This document shows, piece by piece, positions 30,216 through 36,920 of a DNA stretch of 36,920 nucleotides. A model generated the notes under the pieces. It did not search any database. It worked only from the letters and a program-made list of their open reading frames with translations, and was not told the DNA's origin. Source of the stretch: SFWF01 sp045587065 (GTDB taxonomy: Bacteria > Bacillota > Clostridia > Oscillospirales > Acutalibacteraceae); assembly GCA_045587065.1 (NCBI GenBank), contig JAZNBQ010000080.1, positions 1-36,920 of the forward strand. The letters run 5' to 3'. Both the position numbers and the translations under genes were made by a program. The stretch's first letter is position 1. The number at the start of each line of letters is the position of its first letter.

Positions 30216-31061
30216 ATGGAGCGCAAAATAAAAAAGCATTGGTTTTTATTTCTACTACCCACATTAATATGCTTTATCATTGCCTTTGCCCTTCCCTTTA
30301 TTTTGGGCGTTGGTCTTTCCTTTACAGAATTTAAAACTGTAACAAATTCAAGGTTTGTAGGCTTTCAGAACTATATATCTATTTTTAAAACAAGTGACGA
30401 ATTTATTTCGTCACTGATTTTTACAGTTGCTTTCTCCATTGTTACTGTAGTTTTGGTAAATCTTCTTGCCTTCTTTTTAGCCCTTACACTTGTAAAAAGG
30501 TTTCCATTGAGGAACTTTTACAGAACGATATTTTTTATGCCCAACCTTATAGGCGGAATTGTTTTAGGCTATATTTTTCAGCTTATTATTAACGGTATTT
30601 TACTAAATTACGGCTACACCATTACAAGTAAATGGACTTTCGGCTTTTGGGGGCTTGTGGTTCTTTCCCTTTGGCAGATGACCGGTTATATGATGGTTAT
30701 TTATATTGCAGGGCTTACAAGTATACCAAACCAATTATACGAGGCGGCCAAGGTAGACGGCGCTAACAGTTTTAGAAGTCTTATTTCTATTACTCTCCCC
30801 TCGGTTATGCCAAGCATTACCGTCTGCCTTTTCCTTACAATAACAAATTCTTTTAAAATGTTTGACCAAAACCTTGCTCTCACAGCAGGTGCTCCCTCAG
30901 GGCAAACCGAAATGTTGGCGCTTGATATCTACAACACCTTTTACGGCAGAAGCGGAGGGGAAGGCATAGGACAGGCAAAGGCGGTAGTTTTCTTTATAAT
31001 TGTGGCTTTAATTTCCTTTATTCAATTAAAGCTTACCAAGTCCAAGGAGTATGAGAGTTAA
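30216..31061 (+). CDS. Sugar ABC transporter permease (MalF/MsmF-like)
   Basis: 281 residues, six helices, EAA loop YEAAKVDGANSFRSLISITLP (split EAAKVDGANSF, RSLISITLP). Starts one base after the lipoprotein stop with AGAGAGA as ribosome binding site. Overlaps the next permease by one base. Forms the membrane channel with it. Confidence 0.95.
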   Translation: MERKIKKHWFLFLLPTLICFIIAFALPFILGVGLSFTEFKTVTNSRFVGFQNYISIFKTSDEFISSLIFTVAFSIVTVVLVNLLAFFLALTLVKRFPLRNFYRTIFFMPNLIGGIVLGYIFQLIINGILLNYGYTITSKWTFGFWGLVVLSLWQMTGYMMVIYIAGLTSIPNQLYEAAKVDGANSFRSLISITLPSVMPSITVCLFLTITNSFKMFDQNLALTAGAPSGQTEMLALDIYNTFYGRSGGEGIGQAKAVVFFIIVALISFIQLKLTKSKEYES

Positions 31062-31891
31062 TGAAAAAGCTTATAAGCAAATCTTTTTTGTATCTGCTTT
31101 TATCTGCACTTACAATTGTTTTTATCTTCCCTATTCTTTTAGTTCTTATAAACTCCTTTAAATCCCGTTTTGTTATACAAAGCGCACCTTTTAGTTTGCC
31201 TGACGCCTCTACCTTTGCAGGTTTTAGCAACTATATAAGAGGTATAGAGGCTACCGACTTTTTAACGAGTCTTGGTCGTTCTCTTTTTATTACTGTTTTC
31301 TCGGTGGCTCTTATTGTTATATGCTGTTCTATGACGGCCTGGTTTATCGAAAGGATTAAAGGACGCTTATCAGCTTTTTTATACTATCTTTTTGTGTTTT
31401 CAATGGTAGTGCCATTTCAAATGGTTATGTTTACCATGTCTAAGGTGGCTAATGTTTTAGGGCTTGATAATCCTGTTGGCATTATATTTATATATTTGGG
31501 ATTTGGTGCCGGACTTTCTATATTTATGTTTTGCGGCGCTATAAAAGGTCTTCCCAGAGGCGTAGAAGAAGCCGCATGGGTTGACGGATGCTCGGTTATA
31601 AGAATGTTTTTTAGTATTATACTGCCTCTCTTAAAACCCACGTTGGTAACGGTTGCTATTTTAAACGCTATGTGGATTTGGAACGACTATCTTCTGCCTT
31701 ATCTTGTGATGGGCAGTGACTACCGTACTGTTCCTGTGGCGGTGCAGTATTTAAAAGGTGGCTATGGCTCGGTTGATATGGGTGCATTAATGGCAGTTTT
31801 AATAATTGCAGTTATTCCTGTAACCTTCTTTTACCTTTTTACCCAAAAGTTTATTATTGAAGGCGTTGCAGCAGGAGCTGTTAAAGGATAA
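31061..31891 (+). CDS. Sugar ABC transporter permease (MalG/MsmG-like)
   Basis: 276 residues, six helices, EAA loop VEEAAWVDGCSVIRMFFSI (split EEAAWVDGCSV, IRMFFSIILP) and C-terminal KFIIEGVAAGAVKG, a MalG family hallmark. No ATPase gene follows; in many Firmicutes a shared MsmX/UgpC-type ATPase elsewhere energises such importers (established for the family, inferred here). Confidence 0.95.
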   Translation: MKKLISKSFLYLLLSALTIVFIFPILLVLINSFKSRFVIQSAPFSLPDASTFAGFSNYIRGIEATDFLTSLGRSLFITVFSVALIVICCSMTAWFIERIKGRLSAFLYYLFVFSMVVPFQMVMFTMSKVANVLGLDNPVGIIFIYLGFGAGLSIFMFCGAIKGLPRGVEEAAWVDGCSVIRMFFSIILPLLKPTLVTVAILNAMWIWNDYLLPYLVMGSDYRTVPVAVQYLKGGYGSVDMGALMAVLIIAVIPVTFFYLFTQKFIIEGVAAGAVKG

Positions 31892-31925
31892 AAAAATTCC
31901 GTGTCAAATGACACGGAATTTTTAT
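31890..31925. terminator. Bidirectional terminator
   Basis: AAAAATTCCGTGTC-aaat-GACACGGAATTTTT (31892-31923), a 14-bp stem serving the sugar importer and convergent serC. Confidence 0.93.
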
Positions 31926-31932
31926 TTTAAGA

Positions 31933-33018
31933 TTAGAGGTTTTCGCTTTCGAATTTTTTGATGAATTCGCAAAGTGCTTCAACCCCCTCGGTAGGCATAG
32001 CATTATAGATAGATGCTCTCATACCGCCTACTGAACGGTGACCCTTAAGATTTGAGAATCCTGCAGCGGTTGACTCTTTAACGAATTTAGCGTTGATTTC
32101 GTCATCCTCTGCGCGGAAGGTTACGTTCATCATTGAACGGCTTGCTATGTCGTTAGGATTAGAGAAGAGTTTGCTTTCTTCAAGGCACTTATAAAGCATA
32201 GCCGCCTTGTTTTCGTTAATCTTCTTCATTGCCTCAAGTCCGCCAAGTTCTTTAATCCATTCAAGAACTAACAGGCAGATATAAATAGGATAGCAAGGTG
32301 GTGTATTGTACATAGACTCATTATCAGCCTGAACTAAGTAGTTGCACATTGTAGGAACATAATCAGGAAGGTCCTCTCTTAATAAATCCTCACGTGCGAT
32401 TACTATTGTAAGACCTGCAGGAGCAACGTTTTTCTGTGCACCTGCATAGATAAGACCAAACTTAGAAACATCAACAGGCTCTGAAAGAATGCATGAACTC
32501 ATATCTGCAACTAGTGGAACGCCCTTTGTATCAGGAATATAATCCCACTTTGTACCGAAGATAGTATTGTTAAAGCAGATATGTACGTAATCTGCATCAG
32601 GACGTAAGTCGAGCTCTTCCTGACGAGGAATTCTTGTGAAGTTCTCCTCCTTTGTAGTAGCGGCAAGATGAATATCTCCGTACTTCTGAGCTTCCTTATA
32701 AGCTTTTCCTGAGAACTGACCTGTGACGATATAGTCTGCCTTACCTGTCTTTAAAAGGTTCATAGGCACATTTGCAAACTGCATTGAAGCGCCGCCCTGT
32801 AAGAACATTACCTTATAATTATCAGGAATGTTCATTACCTCGCGAAGTGCTGCCTCTGCTTCTTTAATGATTGCATCGTAAACCTTGGAGCGATGGCTCA
32901 TTTCCATAACGCTCATTCCTGATTCACGGCAGTTAAGCATTTCGTCTCTTGCTTTTTCTAAAACAGGTACCGGAAGCATAGATGGGCCTGCAGAAAAATT
33001 GTAAATTCTGTTATACAT
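31933..33018 (-). CDS. serC: Phosphoserine aminotransferase
   Basis: 361 residues, typical SerC length. N-terminus NFSAGPSMLPVPVLEKA is the family signature; the PLP lysine is K196 (AGAQKN). Converts 3-phosphohydroxypyruvate and glutamate to phosphoserine in serine biosynthesis, cytoplasmic. ATG 33018 with GGGAGGA six bases upstream; a TTG at 33033 lies inside that site. Own promoter (33074-33102) and a small leader hairpin CGGTA/TACCG at about 33039-33052. A 2-hydroxyacid dehydrogenase gene lies directly upstream. Confidence 0.96.
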   Translation of the reverse strand: MYNRIYNFSAGPSMLPVPVLEKARDEMLNCRESGMSVMEMSHRSKVYDAIIKEAEAALREVMNIPDNYKVMFLQGGASMQFANVPMNLLKTGKADYIVTGQFSGKAYKEAQKYGDIHLAATTKEENFTRIPRQEELDLRPDADYVHICFNNTIFGTKWDYIPDTKGVPLVADMSSCILSEPVDVSKFGLIYAGAQKNVAPAGLTIVIAREDLLREDLPDYVPTMCNYLVQADNESMYNTPPCYPIYICLLVLEWIKELGGLEAMKKINENKAAMLYKCLEESKLFSNPNDIASRSMMNVTFRAEDDEINAKFVKESTAAGFSNLKGHRSVGGMRASIYNAMPTEGVEALCEFIKKFESENL

Positions 33019-33073
33019 AATAAGTCCTCCCAAAATTGCGGTATTTTTACCGAACTTAAATTAAATTATATTA

Positions 33074-33102
33074 AGTATACGCTAATATGCATCAACTTTC
33101 AA
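33074..33102 (-). promoter_or_regulatory. Promoter of serC
   Basis: Minus-strand TTGAAA (33102-33097), 17-bp spacer, TATACT (33079-33074), in the 111-bp gap between serC and the dehydrogenase gene. Confidence 0.8.
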
Positions 33103-33129
33103 TAGTCTTTGTGAAAATTTTGTCAAAAT

Positions 33130-34074
33130 TTATGACACAACGTTTATTGGTGTGCCTTTGAGCCAATTTTCGATACACGCTACTGTAATATTAAGAAGCT
33201 TTATTCTTGTGGACATAGGCGCCCAAGCACAATGAGGCGTTATGGTAATCCCTTCTACGCCCTTTAAAACACAGTCTCGCATTGGCTCTACTGTAAGGGC
33301 GTCTAGCCCTGCCCCTGAGAGTATGCCTTTTTCTACCGCTTCTTTTAAATCCTCCTCGTTTACCAGACCGCCTCTTGCAGTATTTACGAAGTAAGGCTTT
33401 CTTTGGCAAAGTGCAAATTTTTCTTTATTGAACATAAGTCTGCTTTCGTCGGTAAGAGGCAGATGAAGAGAAATAATATCACTTTTTTGAAGAAGTTCTT
33501 CTAACGAAACAAAGGTTACACCTTCCTCTGCCTTTGGTGTTCTTGTATGAACCAGTACGTTAAGGTCAAAGGCTTTTGCAAGAGTTGCCACCCTTTTACC
33601 AATATGCCCATAGCCTACAAGGCCTATGACTTTACCGTCTAGCTCTTCGGTTGGAAAGTCATAAAGTGTTGTAAGCTCACTTTTCTCCCAAAGGCCACCA
33701 TCTACGGCGTTTTTATAATCGGTAATTTTATTAAAGTGATTAAGGATCAAAGCAAAGGTATGCTGAGCTACTGCGTTGGTGGAATAGGAACCTGCATTAC
33801 ACACGGTAATACCAAGCTCTCTTGCGGCCTTTACGTCAATTGTATTAAATCCTGTTGCAAAAAGACCTATAAACTTTAAATTTTTACAAGCAGTCATAAC
33901 CCTTCTATCAATTATAAGCTTATTTAAAAGTACGATTTCCGCATCACCTATTCGCTCTATAACCTGGTCCTGCTTGGAGGTATGGTAATAGATTACCTCT
34001 CCAAATTTTTTATACACATCAAGAGAAAGTCCTCCGGGGGTCATTACTCCTGCTTCTAAGACAACAATTTTCAT
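33130..34074 (-). CDS. D-2-hydroxyacid dehydrogenase (glycerate dehydrogenase-like)
   Basis: 314 residues. Rossmann motif G154-Y-G156-H-I-G159, catalytic R234 (NTARGGLV), E263 (TVEPM) and H281 (TPHCAW). After beta-2 the sequence is VLVHTRTP rather than an acidic NAD-binding residue, suggesting NADP use or dual specificity (inference). Closest in pattern to hydroxypyruvate/glycerate dehydrogenases. Because it precedes serC it might supply 3-phosphoglycerate dehydrogenase activity, but short SerA is not proven. Start ATG 34074 overlaps the DUF896 gene by four bases. Part of the dnaX operon. Confidence 0.9.
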   Translation of the reverse strand: MKIVVLEAGVMTPGGLSLDVYKKFGEVIYYHTSKQDQVIERIGDAEIVLLNKLIIDRRVMTACKNLKFIGLFATGFNTIDVKAARELGITVCNAGSYSTNAVAQHTFALILNHFNKITDYKNAVDGGLWEKSELTTLYDFPTEELDGKVIGLVGYGHIGKRVATLAKAFDLNVLVHTRTPKAEEGVTFVSLEELLQKSDIISLHLPLTDESRLMFNKEKFALCQRKPYFVNTARGGLVNEEDLKEAVEKGILSGAGLDALTVEPMRDCVLKGVEGITITPHCAWAPMSTRIKLLNITVACIENWLKGTPINVVS

Positions 34075-34277
34075 TTTTTCTTTTCTACCTTATGCTTGCT
34101 GCCGTCCGGCTCTACAATAACAATATTATTAAGCTGACCTTCCAGGCTTTCCTTAAAACTGTTTATATACTTTATTCTAAGTTCTTTTTGTTCTGCCTTT
34201 TCTTCCTCGGTCAGTCCCTCAGTCTTGGACTTACGCGCAAGCTGATTAATTCTGTCTATTTCTTTTTGTGTCATCAT
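34071..34277 (-). CDS. DUF896 (UPF0291) protein
   Basis: 68-residue helical protein: EIDRINQLARKSKTEGLTEEE followed by KAEQKELRIKYI (split) and a basic tail; this is the conserved DUF896/YnzC pattern of Firmicutes, function unknown. Two adjacent ATGs (34277, 34274) are possible. Only a weak ribosome binding site is seen. Between recR (3 bases) and the dehydrogenase (4-base overlap). Confidence 0.93.
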   Translation of the reverse strand: MMTQKEIDRINQLARKSKTEGLTEEEKAEQKELRIKYINSFKESLEGQLNNIVIVEPDGSKHKVEKKK

Positions 34278-34280
34278 AAT

Positions 34281-34880
34281 TTATATCTCGTTTCTGCCTT
34301 CTAGGGCGCGTGATAGGGTTACCTCGTCGGCATATTCAAGATTACCGCCCACAGGAACGCCGTAGGCAAGTCTTGAAACCTTTATACCCATAGGTTTTAT
34401 GAAGCGTGTTATATAACTTGCAGTTGCCTCTCCTTCTACTGTGGGGTCGGTTGCCATTATAACCTCTTTTATATTGCCGTCGGAAAGTCTGGCTAAAAGT
34501 TCTTTGATTTTAAGTTTTTCCGGACCTACTCCGTCAAGGGGAGAAATTACTCCGTGAAGAACGTGATAAACGCCTTTATATTCTCTTGTTCTCTCAAAGG
34601 CAAGAACGTCCTTTGGGTCACTGACAACGCAGATAACGCTTTTATCTCTTCCCTCGTCTGAACAAACAGGACATACTTCGGTATCTGTAAGGGCATTACA
34701 GGTCTTGCAAAGGCGCACGTTTTTACGAGCGTCAACCAGAGCTTTGGAAAATCTTTGGGCATATTCCTCGTCTGCAGTTATAACGTAAAAAGCCAACCTT
34801 TGTGCAGTTTTTTTACCTATTCCGGGCAGTTTTGAAAACTGTGCCGTAAGCTCGTTTAGCGATACTATATTGTATGCCAT
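34281..34880 (-). CDS. recR: Recombination protein RecR
   Basis: 199-residue RecR: N-terminal helix-hairpin-helix (LPGIGKKTAQRLAF), C4 zinc finger C58, C61, C70, C73, Toprim domain with EVIMATDPTVEGEATASY, and C-terminal LAYGVPVGGNLEYADEVTLS. Works with RecF/RecO in gap repair. The dnaX-ybaB-recR order is the conserved one. Starts 3 bases after ybaB. Confidence 0.98.
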   Translation of the reverse strand: MAYNIVSLNELTAQFSKLPGIGKKTAQRLAFYVITADEEYAQRFSKALVDARKNVRLCKTCNALTDTEVCPVCSDEGRDKSVICVVSDPKDVLAFERTREYKGVYHVLHGVISPLDGVGPEKLKIKELLARLSDGNIKEVIMATDPTVEGEATASYITRFIKPMGIKVSRLAYGVPVGGNLEYADEVTLSRALEGRNEI

Positions 34881-34883
34881 GCC

Positions 34884-35240
34884 TTAAAACAGACCATTCA
34901 TTCCAGGCAAATTAAGTCCGCCTGTAATGGCTCCCATTTCTTCCTCACTTACCTTAACGGCTGTGGAAATTGCCTCATTTACTGCAACGGTTATAAAATC
35001 CTCAAGCATTTCAGGGTCATCCTGACAGTCGGCTAAAACTTCAGGGTCGATTTTAACCTCTCTTACCTCGTGTTTCCCTGTAACTGTTACCTTTACAACT
35101 CCGCCGCCTGCAGAGCCCTGAAACTCACGCTCGTCCAGGTCTGCCTGAAGATTTTGCATATCTTCCTGCATTTGTTGAACCTTTTTAAGCATTTGTTGTT
35201 GATTCATTCCACCATTTTGGTTGGGTATTCTAACTTTCAT
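34884..35240 (-). CDS. YbaB/EbfC family nucleoid-associated protein
   Basis: 118 residues: N-terminal coiled-coil helix QQMLKKVQQMQEDMQNLQADL, then the conserved beta-strands GSAGGGVVKVTVTGKHEV and a C-terminal helix. Binds DNA as a dimer in the family. AAGGAG before the ATG. Sits between dnaX and recR, its standard place. Confidence 0.96.
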   Translation of the reverse strand: MKVRIPNQNGGMNQQQMLKKVQQMQEDMQNLQADLDEREFQGSAGGGVVKVTVTGKHEVREVKIDPEVLADCQDDPEMLEDFITVAVNEAISTAVKVSEEEMGAITGGLNLPGMNGLF

Positions 35241-35255
35241 AAGTATTACTCCTTG

Positions 35256-36839
35256 TTATTTCGCAGTTGGTATTTCTAAATTCTTTAATTTTTCACTTAA
35301 GGCTTTAAGCGGGTCCTCTGCTTCAGACACGGTTTGTGCTTTATAAGGTCCAAGTTTGTAGGCTTTGCCTAAAACTGTTGTTGCCGCCTTTTTAATAGCG
35401 TTTCTGTAAACAGAATCATCCTTTTTAACAAAATCCCTGAACATTGGATTTGGCGCATCTATAAGAAGATATGTTCCTTGAATATACGCCTTAGAGCCAT
35501 TTAGGACACCAAAAATCGGAGGACAGCTTTTTTCAAGTATTTTCATTATTTCCTTCCACTCTTTTATAGGAGTTTCGGCGTTTTCCCCGGTATTTTTTGG
35601 CTCTGTTTTTACAGGAGGTTCTTCTTTTATTTCCTGAACTTTTTCTTCGGGCTTTGTAATCTCAGGCTCTTCTTCCTTTTGAGGAACAACCTTTGACACT
35701 GTTATACCGCTTTCCAGATTCCTTACTCGTTTTTCAAGACTCTCGTAGTCCTCACAAAGAGCAGGATTGCAAAGCTTGATGACGGTCATCTCAAATATGC
35801 TTCTTCTATCAGAAGTCTGCATATTGGAGAGGCAAGAAGAAAGCATAGAAAGACATCTCATAATATCTTTAATATCAAACGCCTGTGCTTTGCTTTCCAA
35901 AACTTTTAACTGCTCTGAAGAGCATACAACCGGCTTTGTTTTGGAAGATACGGTTTTTATTATCATTATATCTCTGAAATGAGATGAAAGGTCGTTACAA
36001 AGGCGGAGCATATCAACTGAGTTTTTATGAAGCTCATCTATTAAGGCAAGCGCCGCTTCCGCATCAGATTTAATAATACAATCCGAAAGTTTATTAAGAT
36101 ATTCGTTTCCTGACATACCGCAAACGTCGGTAACTGTCTTTTCGGTAATTTCATTTGAAAAAGAAAGACACAAATCCAAAATGGAAAGGGCGTCACGCAT
36201 ACCGCCGTCTGCCGCCGCGGCTATAAGAGCAGAGGCCTGAGGGGTAATACTGAAATTTTCCTCTTTTGCTATATACTCTATTCTCTCGCAAATTTTAGAA
36301 GCTTCTATTCTTCTGAAATCAAAACGTTGGCAACGTGAAAGAATAGTTGCAGGAAGCTTATGAACCTCGGTAGTTGCCAAGATGAATATGGTATGTGTTG
36401 GTGGCTCTTCCAGAGTTTTAAGCAACGCATTAAATGCGTTGGGAGAAAGCATATGCACCTCGTCGATTATATAAACTCTGTATTTAAGCGCGGTGGGTGA
36501 AAAGGTTATTTGTTCCCTTAAAGCACGTATATCGTCAACACCGTTATTTGATGCCGCATCTATTTCTACTATATCTGTTACTTCATCTGCCGCAATTAAG
36601 TTGCAGGACGGACAAGCAAGACAAGGGTCTCCGTTTTTAACCTCATCACAGTTAACTGCCTTAGCAAGAATTTTTGCGCAACTGGTTTTTCCCGTACCTC
36701 TTGTTCCTGTGAACAAATAGGCATGAGATATTTTGTTTGAAGCTAACTCTCCCTTTAAAGTTTCAACAATATGGTCCTGACCAACAACATCCGAAAAAGT
36801 TTGTGGACGGTATTTTCTGTATAATGCCTTATACGCCAT
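35256..36839 (-). CDS. dnaX: DNA polymerase III subunit gamma/tau
   Basis: 527-residue clamp-loader ATPase. MAYKALYRKYRPQTFSDVVG start, Walker A GTRGTGKT (45-52, K51), zinc ligands C64, C73, C76, C79, Walker B IIDEVH (124-129), sensor LATTEVHKLPATILSRCQRF (SRC 168-170), then domain III, a Glu/Lys/Pro linker (about 395-435) and a tau-like C-terminus. ATG 36839 has GGAGG five bases upstream; in-frame codons up to 36872 are possible but lie before it. I see no convincing slippery heptamer in frame. The ribosome binding site is partly in a predicted hairpin. First visible gene of the operon; the promoter is beyond the window. Confidence 0.97.
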   Translation of the reverse strand: MAYKALYRKYRPQTFSDVVGQDHIVETLKGELASNKISHAYLFTGTRGTGKTSCAKILAKAVNCDEVKNGDPCLACPSCNLIAADEVTDIVEIDAASNNGVDDIRALREQITFSPTALKYRVYIIDEVHMLSPNAFNALLKTLEEPPTHTIFILATTEVHKLPATILSRCQRFDFRRIEASKICERIEYIAKEENFSITPQASALIAAAADGGMRDALSILDLCLSFSNEITEKTVTDVCGMSGNEYLNKLSDCIIKSDAEAALALIDELHKNSVDMLRLCNDLSSHFRDIMIIKTVSSKTKPVVCSSEQLKVLESKAQAFDIKDIMRCLSMLSSCLSNMQTSDRRSIFEMTVIKLCNPALCEDYESLEKRVRNLESGITVSKVVPQKEEEPEITKPEEKVQEIKEEPPVKTEPKNTGENAETPIKEWKEIMKILEKSCPPIFGVLNGSKAYIQGTYLLIDAPNPMFRDFVKKDDSVYRNAIKKAATTVLGKAYKLGPYKAQTVSEAEDPLKALSEKLKNLEIPTAK

Positions 36840-36844
36840 AATAA

Positions 36845-36891
36845 CCTCCGCAGCCAAAGCATTCAAACCCAAATCAGATTTTGGGATGCGG
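36845..36891 (-). promoter_or_regulatory. Nested hairpin overlapping dnaX ribosome binding site
   Basis: Inner repeat CCCAAA/TTTGGG (36868-36873 with 36880-36885) and outer repeat CCGCA/TGCGG (36848-36852 with 36887-36891). The outer stem covers part of the GGAGG (36845-36849), so folding could reduce dnaX translation. Confidence 0.45.
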
Positions 36892-36920
36892 ATTTCACGC
36901 TCTGACTTCGTTAAAATACT

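Noticed and set aside
35256..36839. Programmed frameshift in dnaX
   Set aside because: A run of six A followed by G exists near the 3' part but is in the wrong phase for a -1 slippery heptamer, and no stimulatory structure was evident.
36840..36920. SRP RNA gene upstream of dnaX
   Set aside because: Often found there in Firmicutes, but the 81 bases present show no SRP Alu or domain IV sequence; it could lie beyond the window.

Overview
The window reads as a chromosomal stretch of a low-GC Gram-positive anaerobe of class Clostridia, most likely an uncultured gut Oscillospirales/Ruminococcaceae-type bacterium. The evidence is the gene content (an RNase M5-like gene, a short ComEC, several lipoprotein ABC transporters, AzlCD, a GH25 lysozyme, an MsmEFG-type sugar importer without its own ATPase), strong AAAGGAGG-like ribosome binding sites, frequent TTG/GTG starts, and many near-consensus sigma-A promoters. 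Taxonomy is inferred from gene content only. No phage, insertion sequence, rRNA or CRISPR array was seen.

Left block (1-6702, minus strand): one operon alaS - HIT protein - phosphoribosyltransferase - comEC (without the usual C-terminal nuclease-like domain) - holA - RNase M5-like, driven by a perfect consensus promoter overlapping the end of an HPr-kinase-like gene (6692-7402). That kinase-like gene is divergent from a membrane-anchored GH25 lysozyme (7572-9449); the -35 boxes of the two promoters are 7 bp apart.

9450-11924 (plus): an amino-acid ABC importer (lipoprotein, permease, ATPase) whose promoter carries a palindrome in its spacer and follows an array of GCAT half-sites. 11960-13938 (minus): a transglutaminase-like lipoprotein preceded by a membrane protein that looks like a degenerate LytR-CpsA-Psr domain. 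14002-18031 (plus): a MarR repressor with two tandem 14-bp operators at its own promoter, followed by both halves of an asymmetric heterodimeric ABC exporter. 18125-19540: an APC amino-acid permease.

19635-24420: an MBL-fold hydrolase, then a TrpXYZ-type ABC importer (minus) divergent from a LysR regulator; a canonical T-N11-A box is centred about 65 bp upstream of the importer start site. 24451-26007 (minus): azlC/azlD amino-acid exporter with a YgjV-like membrane protein; divergent is an AEC-family transporter.

27253-28336: a C39-like membrane-anchored cysteine peptidase, apparently starting at AUA, divergent from a 67-residue XRE repressor. The two promoters overlap at their -35 boxes and each holds one copy of an ACTCA-N5-TGAGT operator in its spacer. 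This is the most system-like module in the window. 28371-28785 (minus): tRNA-Thr and tRNA-Tyr genes separated by a hairpin-rich 137-bp segment bounded by a duplicated tRNA-Thr 3' end. 28890-31891 (plus): sugar ABC importer (lipoprotein and two permeases). 31933-36839 (minus): dnaX - ybaB - recR - DUF896 - 2-hydroxyacid dehydrogenase, then serC with its own promoter.
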